Shown one piece after another: positions 33,127 to 39,671 of a stretch of DNA of 39,671 nucleotides. The notes under the pieces were generated by a model that made no database searches, was not told the origin of the DNA, and was given only the letters and a program-made list of their open reading frames with translations. Source of the DNA: JBCAWW01 sp039024315 (GTDB lineage: Bacteria; Bacteroidota; Bacteroidia; J057); NCBI GenBank assembly GCA_039024315.1, contig JBCCQN010000059.1, forward strand, positions 1 through 39,671. The letters run 5' to 3'. A program made the translations under genes and the position numbers. Position 1 is the stretch's first letter; each line of letters opens with the position of its first letter.

Positions 33127-34269
33127 TTATTCGAGCGTTAAACGGGTTTTATCCACTGCTTTTTGCTCTTCGGGTGTAAGAGCCGCATATACTTTATCAA
33201 AGTAGGGCTTGTCGATAAAATAGATCAAGATATCGGGATCAGCGATGGATATGTTTTCTTCTCTCAGGATGGCCATCATCATACCGATCCAGTTGTACTT
33301 ATGGTACAAAGGAGTCACTTTGCTGCTGTTGGGCTTCGCAATTTTTCGACTGGCGATAGGACTCGCCTTGGTACGTTCGATCTCTGGAATGAAAGATTGG
33401 TGCGAGAAAGCAATTTCCCCTCCTTTGGGGGGGACAAACATGGCAAGCCGAGGCTTGCTCTCTAGTCGTTTGCTCTCCGTATTGGCAATGAAATGAGCCG
33501 ACTGTACAAATAGCTTCTGGACAAACACTTTAAAGGCGGAAACGTTGGGGTCATACTCTTCCCCAGTTGCATATTTTACTGTCCGGTTGACATCCTCGAC
33601 ATAGACGGTACCACCAGAATGGATATAATAACCTCGCAAAAAGTGATCGTCCAACTGTATCCGTAAGGGGGTGAGATGCTGTTTTACCAAGCGTTCCTCT
33701 CCTTTGCTGAGGATTGCCGCGCTAGATTCAGCGGGCAGCCAATCGGTATGAAACTCCACACGCTTTTCAGTGGCCGAATACTTACCATAGTTGATTAAAA
33801 TATGCCGGACAAAAATTTTGTTGAATGGTTCAATATTTTTGCGGGCGAGGCTTTCATCTACAAAGGAGACGAGATTAGGATCTGCATTGTGATTGGCCAA
33901 TAAGGCAATGTTTTCAAACAGATTGTGCAAAGCATCATTGACAGCAGCGATTTCAGGCATACCATTGCTGCCATCTCGCATCAAATGAAAAACTTTGTTA
34001 CTACTGGTTTTGAGAAGGCAGTTTTTACTGAAAAAACTGATGGTTCCCAAATTACCAAAGTCCACATGGATTGACTTGCTATGAGGGTCAAAATTACCTT
34101 TTAGCTCTGTATAAACGGCCAATTTGAATAAGTTGTCCGCCGAAAAGGGGTAACTCGTCAAATAGCTATTGATCAGAGGCTCAATCTGCGAACTGGGCCT
34201 AGCTAGGGTGAGATGATGGGAAAGTACAAGTAAGGTAAACAGGGTAACGGTAAAGAAGAACTTGTGCAT
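33127..34269 (-). CDS. Secreted protein of unknown function
   Basis: The 380-residue product has a signal peptide (MHKFFFTVTLFTLLVLSHHL, cleavage near TLA/RPS). I do not recognise the family. Visible features are a region with NLGTISFFSKNCLLKTSSNK, an IRHILINYGKYSATEKR segment, a GYYIHSGGTVYVEDVNRT beta stretch, a basic low-complexity linker (KASPIASRKIAKPNSSK) and a C-terminal helical part ending AALTPEEQKAVDKTRLTLE. It has no sorting domain, so it is probably periplasmic. It forms a single-gene unit. Confidence 0.8.
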   Translation of the reverse strand: MHKFFFTVTLFTLLVLSHHLTLARPSSQIEPLINSYLTSYPFSADNLFKLAVYTELKGNFDPHSKSIHVDFGNLGTISFFSKNCLLKTSSNKVFHLMRDGSNGMPEIAAVNDALHNLFENIALLANHNADPNLVSFVDESLARKNIEPFNKIFVRHILINYGKYSATEKRVEFHTDWLPAESSAAILSKGEERLVKQHLTPLRIQLDDHFLRGYYIHSGGTVYVEDVNRTVKYATGEEYDPNVSAFKVFVQKLFVQSAHFIANTESKRLESKPRLAMFVPPKGGEIAFSHQSFIPEIERTKASPIASRKIAKPNSSKVTPLYHKYNWIGMMMAILREENISIADPDILIYFIDKPYFDKVYAALTPEEQKAVDKTRLTLE

Positions 34270-34387
34270 TTTTTTTTCTTACATAGAGTGATGGCGTTTA
34301 GGTGGGTCTGCAGGTACTCAAACGAAATTTATGCCAGATACATTTCCCTTCATAATCAATATTAGAGAAACCTAACTTGCTAAAATA

Positions 34388-34429
34388 CACCGCCAAAAGG
34401 ATTCGCAATAAAAGAATTCGTTGGTGGTG
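34388..34429. other. Hairpin in the gap downstream of the M16 operon
   Basis: CACCGCCAA (34388-34396) faces TTGGTGGTG (34421-34429) with one mismatch; the loop holds an imperfect inner pairing around GAATTC. It may be the 3' processing or weak termination signal of the leftward adk-obgE-M16 operon, but no T-run of note follows. The rest of the 243-base gap is AT-rich and shows nothing else except an AAGCGTTC word at 34499. Confidence 0.35.
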
Positions 34430-34512
34430 AATATTTTACAATAATAAAATAGCGGCCAAAAATTTTTTATCCAATCGAACGCATACTTTTTTTTCAATAA
34501 GCGTTCAAAACC

Positions 34513-35799
34513 TTACGAATTGCCCCCACAAATTACGCTCAACATGGCTTCAGGTTTAAGCCATTTTTGCGCCAATTCTTGGATTTTTGCGGCTTCTATC
34601 GCCTTGACTTGCTCAAACCGATCATCCATTTCTGTAAAGCTAATGCCCGTTGCGATATGATATCGTAAGATACTACCCAATTGGAATGCCGTTTCTCTTT
34701 GGTTAACTGATTGTCCCAACATATAGTTTTTGACCAGTTCTAATTCCGATTGGGTGGGCGCTTCATTTTGCAAGCGCTTCATGGCCTCCGCGATGAGTTT
34801 GACCGTATCTTTAACATACTGATTACCCACATCCGTTTGGATTACAAGCTGCCCCACTTTACTTCTTCCTGCCAGGGCCGCATAAACGCCGTAGGTGTAA
34901 CCCTTGTCCTCACGGATACTTTTCATGAGCCGTGAACCATAAAAACCGCCTAACAAGGTCACCAAGATGCGCATCCCGACATAATCTTCGTGTTCTTTGC
35001 CAAGACTGAGATAGCCCGTACGGACAGTAGACTGTGGGCCGGGTCTTTTGATATAGTAAGTGTCGATTAGGTTTTTCGGCTCCATCGCCGAACGGTCAGT
35101 CAAGTGAGGAGCGTTCCCCAAAGGGAGAGACCCTATACCCTGATTGAGCTGATTGATGACCTGATCTCTGTCAAATCGCCCGCAGAGCGCGAGCACACTA
35201 TTGGCTGGCTGTAAGCATTCTTTATGAAAGTCAATTAAATTTTCTAGTTGGAGAGCCGCTAGTTCTTCAAGGCCTAAATGTTTGCCGTGTGGATGCTCCG
35301 GCCCATAAAGCATATGCCCAAACTTACGCCTTGCTTGGAAGCTCGTTTTTTGTGCTGCTGTGATCAGGTTTTGATGACTTTGAGCCTTCATCTGCTCAAA
35401 ACCCGCTTCGGGAAAGAGGGGCTGACAAACTACCTCCTGAAATAAGTCTAATACCTGAGAAAATTGTTGCGTAACGGTCGAAAGTTGGATACTAACCTGC
35501 TCATTGCCGACATCATGACCGATCCATGCTCCGTACTGGTCTAACTGCTGCGCGATCTCGATGGCAGTACGTTCTTGGGTGCCCTCCTGTAGATTACGAA
35601 GGGTATAAGAGGCAAGCCCTGCTTGGGCCAGAAAGTTGCTGCCCGCTTTAAAGATCCATTGTAGCTGCAATACCTCTGCCTTGCCATAAGGCAATAGATA
35701 AAGCGGTATGCCATTATTGAGCTCAATTAGCTCGAAATTTGGCAGATGCAAGGCTTTGAGAGGGCTGGCGATGGGGGCTTGACTGCGGTTAAGGGGCAT
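34513..35799 (-). CDS. M16-family peptidase homologue, inactive subunit
   Basis: The 428-residue product has the M16 fold but lacks the zinc site: where active members have GLAHFLEH, it reads GLASYTLRN, so both His and the catalytic Glu are lost. The C-terminal half keeps the substrate-binding Arg/Tyr pair (SRLMKSIREDKGYTYGVYA). This is the usual pattern of the partner subunit in heterodimeric M16B peptidases, where one chain carries zinc and the other completes the substrate pocket. It lies 13 bases after the active subunit. No signal peptide is seen, so the complex is cytoplasmic. Start is ATG 35799. Confidence 0.9.
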   Translation of the reverse strand: MPLNRSQAPIASPLKALHLPNFELIELNNGIPLYLLPYGKAEVLQLQWIFKAGSNFLAQAGLASYTLRNLQEGTQERTAIEIAQQLDQYGAWIGHDVGNEQVSIQLSTVTQQFSQVLDLFQEVVCQPLFPEAGFEQMKAQSHQNLITAAQKTSFQARRKFGHMLYGPEHPHGKHLGLEELAALQLENLIDFHKECLQPANSVLALCGRFDRDQVINQLNQGIGSLPLGNAPHLTDRSAMEPKNLIDTYYIKRPGPQSTVRTGYLSLGKEHEDYVGMRILVTLLGGFYGSRLMKSIREDKGYTYGVYAALAGRSKVGQLVIQTDVGNQYVKDTVKLIAEAMKRLQNEAPTQSELELVKNYMLGQSVNQRETAFQLGSILRYHIATGISFTEMDDRFEQVKAIEAAKIQELAQKWLKPEAMLSVICGGNS

Positions 35800-35812
35800 A
35801 GTCTCGGCTCGA

Positions 35813-37042
35813 TTATTCCACTTCGTAGTATAGGGTGGAGCAATTAGTTGGGGCTAAAATTTTCTTGGCGACCTTTTTTACTTCTTCTAAACTGAGGGAC
35901 TGGTAAATATCCACCATTTTATTGACCAGTTCGATATCTCCGACAGCGTCCGACATGGCAAGTCCAATCGCTCGGTTGAGGATGGTAGTTTGCTGCATGA
36001 TGTAAGAGGCTTCTAGCTTTGCTTTGATGCGATCTAAGTCTTCTTCTGTCAGCGCAAATAATTTGTCGATGGTCTCATCGAGACCACTTTCAAATTCAGC
36101 CACGCTTTTCCCTTCTGCGATCTGTCCGACGATGGCAAGGCTACCCGGATCGTGCATCGGAATGACATAAGCGTTCACCGAAGGGCTAAGCTCCTTACCT
36201 CTCACCAAATTTTGATAAAAGAGGCTGCTCTTACCACTAGATAGTAAATCAGTGATCAAATCAGTGACAAAAAACTCCCGACTACCGTAAGCAGGAGTAT
36301 GGTAAAGGCGATAAACTGCTGGAAAAGGCACCTTGCCACTGATTGTTTTGGTCCTGGCGCTGATTTGGGCGGGCTCCTGCGGGAGAAGGCTTTTCCCTAG
36401 CTTACGACTGGGGATTTCGCCAAACCACTTTTGACTGAGTTGTTTTACTTGTTCTAAACTGACATCGCCAGCGATCACCAGCGTCGCGTTATTCGGAGCA
36501 TAAAAACTATAAAAGAAGTCTTGCACGTCCTGCATGCTCGCCTCTTCTATATGCGAGATGTCTTTACCAATGGGCATCCATTGATAAGGGTGGACTTGGT
36601 AATGCAATGGGCGCAGCTCGAGGAAAGCGTTACCATAGGGTTGATTGAGATAACGTTGCTTATACTCTTCGATAACCACGCTTTTTTCGGCTTCAAGATT
36701 TTCCTCGCTAAAATCCAAACCGAGCATACGGTCAGATTCTAACCAAAAAGCGGTCTCCAGCTGATTGGAAGGTAAGCTGATATAGTAGTTGGTGATGTCG
36801 GCCGAAGTAAAAGCGTTGTTAGCGCCACCTACGCGCTGTAGGGCACTATCATACTCTGGAACATTAAGGCTTCCTCTGAACATTAAATGTTCAAAAAGAT
36901 GAGCAAAACCGGTACGCTCAGGAGCCTCATCTTTTGAGCCTACGCGGTAGATGAGGTTGACAACGGCCTTAGGGAGGTCATGGTCTTCATGCACCACTAC
37001 TTTGAGGCCATTGTCCAGCGTAAATTGCTGGTATTCGGTCAT
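35813..37042 (-). CDS. M16-family zinc metallopeptidase, active subunit
   Basis: The 409-residue product has the inverted zinc motif HLFEH (48-52, in GFAHLFEHLMFRG), with Glu51 catalytic, and the distal ligand in EKSVVIEEYKQR (Glu125 or Glu126). I chose ATG 37042 because it overlaps the obgE stop as ATGA, a translational coupling geometry, and gives the usual short N-terminus (MTEYQQFTLDNGLKVVVHED). The longer frame to 37072 would overlap obgE by 34 bases. It probably forms a heterodimer with the inactive partner encoded next. No signal peptide, so it is predicted cytoplasmic, cleaving peptides or short proteins. Confidence 0.93.
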   Translation of the reverse strand: MTEYQQFTLDNGLKVVVHEDHDLPKAVVNLIYRVGSKDEAPERTGFAHLFEHLMFRGSLNVPEYDSALQRVGGANNAFTSADITNYYISLPSNQLETAFWLESDRMLGLDFSEENLEAEKSVVIEEYKQRYLNQPYGNAFLELRPLHYQVHPYQWMPIGKDISHIEEASMQDVQDFFYSFYAPNNATLVIAGDVSLEQVKQLSQKWFGEIPSRKLGKSLLPQEPAQISARTKTISGKVPFPAVYRLYHTPAYGSREFFVTDLITDLLSSGKSSLFYQNLVRGKELSPSVNAYVIPMHDPGSLAIVGQIAEGKSVAEFESGLDETIDKLFALTEEDLDRIKAKLEASYIMQQTTILNRAIGLAMSDAVGDIELVNKMVDIYQSLSLEEVKKVAKKILAPTNCSTLYYEVE

Positions 37043-38037
37043 ACTTTTGTTTCCTCGTGCAGGATACTCCACAAACTGTCTTTGAGCTTAGTAAGGCCTT
37101 TTTGGGCCACACTAGAGATAAAGAGATGAGGAATATCCGGCAGCATAGCAGAAATCTCTGCCTCTAGTTCATCGTCTATCATATCACTTTTGGTTAGCGC
37201 CAAAAGCCGAGGCGTATGAATGAGGTCAGGATTATATAGTTCAAGTTCCCTTAAGAGAATCTCGTATTCGGTTTGAATATCGTCCGCATCTACTGGTACG
37301 ATAAAAAGCAGCACGCTATTGCGTTCGATATGGCGCAAAAAGTGAGTGCCTAGGCCTTTGCCTTTATGCGCGTTTTCGATGATACCGGGGATGTCCGCCA
37401 TGACAAAAGAGCGGCTGTCTCGGTAACGCACGATCCCTAGGTTGGGTACCAAAGTAGTAAAGGCATAGTCCCCAATTTTGGGTTTTGCTTCGCTCACTAC
37501 AGAAAGAAGGGTGGATTTGCCTGCATTGGGAAAACCTACCAAGCCCACATCTGCGAGCATTTTGAGCTCTAGCACCGCGGCAAGCTCTCTAGCAGCTCCG
37601 CCTGGGGTCGCATAATCTGGTACCTGATTAGTAGGGGACTTGAAGTTCCAGTTGCCCTTGCCTCCGTGTCCGCCTTTGAGGAGGCAAAATTCCTCCCCGT
37701 TTTCAACGACTTCTCCTAAGACTTCACCTGTTTCAGCGTCTTTTACGACGGTACCAAGAGGGACCTCTAAGATTTCATTCTTACCGCTTTTACCCGATTT
37801 ACGTTGTCCGCTACCATTCGCACCAGATTCGGCTTTGATGTATTTGCGGTACTTTAGGTCTAGTAGGGTCCAAAGCTGGGTGTTGCCCTTAAGGATGATA
37901 TCACCGCCTTTACCTCCATCGCCTCCGTCTGGACCACCTTTTGGCACAAAGGCTTCCTTACGCCAAGAGACAGCCCCATTGCCGCCTTTGCCGCTCGTAA
38001 AGTATATGCGTACGTGATCTACAAACTGAGATTGCAT
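37039..38037 (-). CDS. obgE: Obg-family GTPase ObgE/CgtA
   Basis: The 332-residue product has the glycine-rich Obg fold (residues 1-160, with GPDGGDGGKGGDIIL) and the GTPase domain: P-loop GFPNAGKST (168-176), DIPGIIENA (215-223) as switch II, and TKSD (282-285) in place of the usual NKxD guanine motif, a variant expected in Bacteroidota. There is no long C-terminal Obg extension. It takes part in 50S ribosomal subunit assembly and growth control. It lies 120 bases after adk, and its stop overlaps the start of the M16 subunit, so the genes are one operon. Confidence 0.96.
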   Translation of the reverse strand: MQSQFVDHVRIYFTSGKGGNGAVSWRKEAFVPKGGPDGGDGGKGGDIILKGNTQLWTLLDLKYRKYIKAESGANGSGQRKSGKSGKNEILEVPLGTVVKDAETGEVLGEVVENGEEFCLLKGGHGGKGNWNFKSPTNQVPDYATPGGAARELAAVLELKMLADVGLVGFPNAGKSTLLSVVSEAKPKIGDYAFTTLVPNLGIVRYRDSRSFVMADIPGIIENAHKGKGLGTHFLRHIERNSVLLFIVPVDADDIQTEYEILLRELELYNPDLIHTPRLLALTKSDMIDDELEAEISAMLPDIPHLFISSVAQKGLTKLKDSLWSILHEETKV

Positions 38038-38040
38038 AAA

Positions 38041-38157
38041 TGAAGGTCGTTGCAGTAGAAAGTAGGGAGTATTAAGTAGTTAGTATTTAGTAGCAAGTAT
38101 TAAGCTGCAAAGCTTTTCTGTCTCTCTACTTTATAATTACGTCTTAATACTTAAAAA
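38041..38157. repeat. TACT/TTAAGTA-word tract between adk and obgE
   Basis: The gap is mostly built of short related words: AGTAGAAAGTAGGGAGTATT, AAGTAGTTAGTATTTAGTAG, CAAGTATTAAG and, inverted, TCTTAATACTTAAAA. The same words occur at 1540-1590 and 32975-33110. It separates two housekeeping genes of one operon, so it is tolerated inside the transcript. Confidence 0.6.
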
Positions 38158-38721
38158 CTATTGTAAAACGGCAGCGATACGCTCGGCGATATCTTCGATG
38201 GAACCGACGCCTTCTACCTCACTAAGCTTGTCTTGGCCTTGGTAGTAAGAGGCTACCGGAAGGGTCTTTTCGTTGTATTCTAGGATGCGTTTGCGGATGG
38301 TTTCTTCATTGTCATCGGCACGCCCACTGTCTTGTCCTCTTTTTACCAATCTGGTAACGAGCTCTTCATCAGGAACTTTGAGACTTACCATATGGCTGAT
38401 GCCAGTATTCATTTCCGTAAGAAGCGTATCCAAGGCTTCTGCCTGAGCGACGGTACGGGGGAAACCATCGAAGATAAAACCAGCGGCTTCCGGATTTGTC
38501 TCAAGACGCTTGCGAATCAATTCGATTACGATTTCATCACTTACCAATTTACCGGCATCCATAATGGCAGTTACCCGCTGGCCTAGTTCAGAGCCAGAAG
38601 CTTTTTCTGCGCGGAGCATATCTCCGGTAGAGAGGTGGATAAGACCATGTTTTTCAATGATGATGGCAGACTGAGTGCCTTTTCCGGCACCGGGAGGGCC
38701 AAATAGAACGAGATTTAGCAT
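38158..38721 (-). CDS. adk: Adenylate kinase
   Basis: The 187-residue product starts MLNLVLFGPPGAGKGTQ; the P-loop GPPGAGKGT lies at 8-16. I chose ATG 38721 over 38736 because family members begin MLN(L/I)VLFG and the -7 box lies 24 bases upstream. NMP-binding STGDMLR, FDGFPRT and the LID segment RGQDSGRADDNEETI follow. The LID is the short form without zinc cysteines, normal for Bacteroidota. It catalyses ATP + AMP to 2 ADP in the cytoplasm. It is the first gene of the adk-obgE-M16-M16 operon and is divergent from the secreted-protein gene at the right edge. Confidence 0.97.
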   Translation of the reverse strand: MLNLVLFGPPGAGKGTQSAIIIEKHGLIHLSTGDMLRAEKASGSELGQRVTAIMDAGKLVSDEIVIELIRKRLETNPEAAGFIFDGFPRTVAQAEALDTLLTEMNTGISHMVSLKVPDEELVTRLVKRGQDSGRADDNEETIRKRILEYNEKTLPVASYYQGQDKLSEVEGVGSIEDIAERIAAVLQ

Positions 38722-38744
38722 AAGGATAGTTTTCAATCAGGTGG

Positions 38745-38752
38745 CAAAGGTA
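38745..38752 (-). promoter_or_regulatory. -7 promoter box of adk
   Basis: TACCTTTG on the minus strand fits TAnnTTTG exactly and lies 24 bases before the adk ATG, giving a leader of roughly 15-20 bases. The -33 region is T-rich (TTTTTCG) without a clear TTG at the expected spacing. Confidence 0.7.
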
Positions 38753-38818
38753 CGCAATTTCAGAGCTTCGAAAAAGTAGAGAACAAGATGTATATTGATA
38801 GCCTAACAGCCATGAACC

Positions 38819-39671
38819 ATGATCCGATATACTCTCTTATTAGCATTTATTTGCCTGCCATATCCAGTTTGCTGGGCGCAAACTTGGGCCTTTATTCCTA
38901 ATCAAGGACAATGGCATCCTAAAATCCAATTCCAAATTGGCCAGTCTGAAGAGAGGGTGATCCTAGGCCAGAATGAAATTTGGTATGACTGGCGGGAGGC
39001 AGAAGACCATGGGCATAAGGAAAAGTTGGCGGCCCCTAGAAAAGGTCATCGTCTGAGACTACGGTTTTTAAATGCAAAAATGAGCGTTCCCCAAGGGGAC
39101 CAGCTAAAGCAGACTCGATATCATTATTTTCGAGGTAATGATCCTAATCAATGGGCTACTGATGTGCCTGCTTATGGTGCCTGTTGGTACCGAAATCTTT
39201 ACAAGGGGATTGATCTGAAGGTCTCCACTCGCTCCTCTCACCTTAAAATGGATTGGTATGTAAGTGCAGGGGCCGATCCTGCTCAAATTCGTATGAGTTG
39301 GGAGGGGCAAGATCAGATTTCCCTCTCCGAGGAACGCCTCCTATTAGAAACTAGTTTAGGGACATTGACAGAGCTGGCGCCCTTTGCTTATCAAGTTTTG
39401 GATGGTAAGGAGCAAGTGGTCAAATGCCAATTTATATTAAAGGGCAAAGAGGTGAGTTTCGCGTTCCCCGAAGGCTATAATCCTCAACTCCCCTTAGTCA
39501 TAGATCCGGAATTAGTCTTTTCTACTTATTCAGGTTCAACAGGTGATAATTGGGGTCTATGTGCTACCTACGATGAACAGGCTAATGCTTATCTAGCAGG
39601 AAATATGTGGGTTTTTGCTACGGGATACCCTGTGACCCCTGGTGCCTTTCAGAGTACTAGCTTCGGAGGCG
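38819..39671 (+). CDS. Secreted DUF7948/SBBP-type protein (3' end cut by window edge)
   Basis: An ATG at 38819 opens 284 visible codons to the right edge. It starts with a signal peptide (MIRYTLLLAFICLPYPVCWA, then Q). The mature part opens TWAFIPNQGQWHPKIQFQIG and continues with WYRNLYKGIDLKVSTRS, IRMSWEGQDQISLSEERLLL, LPLVIDPELVFSTYSGSTGD and AYLAGNMW. That order, ending in the first SBBP-type beta-propeller repeat, is the N-terminal pattern of large Bacteroidota surface proteins with a DUF7948 head, usually ending in a T9SS sorting domain (not visible here). The family name is from recall. It is divergent from adk. Confidence 0.85.
   Translation, partial: MIRYTLLLAFICLPYPVCWAQTWAFIPNQGQWHPKIQFQIGQSEERVILGQNEIWYDWREAEDHGHKEKLAAPRKGHRLRLRFLNAKMSVPQGDQLKQTRYHYFRGNDPNQWATDVPAYGACWYRNLYKGIDLKVSTRSSHLKMDWYVSAGADPAQIRMSWEGQDQISLSEERLLLETSLGTLTELAPFAYQVLDGKEQVVKCQFILKGKEVSFAFPEGYNPQLPLVIDPELVFSTYSGSTGDNWGLCATYDEQANAYLAGNMWVFATGYPVTPGAFQSTSFGG

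Overview
The window comes from a Bacteroidota genome, probably of the Saprospiria/Lewinella-like part of the phylum (inference). The evidence is several secreted proteins with the type IX secretion (T9SS) C-terminal sorting domain, two GldN-type proteins, TAnnTTTG-type -7 promoter boxes, an Adk-ObgE pair of Bacteroidota type and many Bacteroidota lipoproteins. The window is chromosomal and intact-looking. I see no rRNA, tRNA, CRISPR array, transposase or phage gene.

Layout: 1-1468 holds an ECF sigma factor and its partner single-pass membrane protein (cut by the left edge). 1772-8504 has a LamG/Cys-repeat T9SS cargo, an MsbA-like ABC exporter and a large T9SS cargo with dockerin-like and cohesin-like segments. 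8.6-13.2 kb has a conserved protein of unknown function, an ADP-ribosylglycohydrolase-family lipoprotein and a DbpA-like DEAD-box helicase with a leaderless-type promoter. 13.35-17.8 kb is a three-gene operon of two paralogous YD-like T9SS cargo proteins followed by a sulfatase lipoprotein. 17.95-20.6 kb has a small lipoprotein and two tandem GldN paralogues, each with its own terminator. 20.9-24.6 kb pairs a PhzF-family enzyme with a secreted TPR/HExxH putative metallopeptidase. 24.8-27.5 kb is a small protein plus molybdopterin oxidoreductase operon. 27.8-30.8 kb holds two adjacent CHAT (caspase-like) membrane proteins, the best candidate here for a less described signalling or cell-death system. 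30.9-34.3 kb has a secreted M1 peptidase and an unknown secreted protein. 34.5-38.7 kb is adk-obgE-M16-M16 (active plus inactive peptidase subunits), and the right edge cuts a DUF7948/SBBP-like secreted protein.

The most striking non-coding signal is a family of small inverted-repeat elements with ends close to CTGCTGCGCAGAACGCTT and AAGCGTTCTGCGCAGCAG. They occupy four of the five convergent gene junctions and several other intergenic gaps. Three copies share a GCATGCATGC-centred core, once in inverted orientation. The octamer AAGCGTTC/GAACGCTT occurs about 17 times by eye in 39.7 kb, including inside genes. Two further repeat types are present: 18-20 bp palindromes of the TCCCGAwAGCTwTCGGGA type and tracts built from AGTA/TACT/TTAAGTA words.
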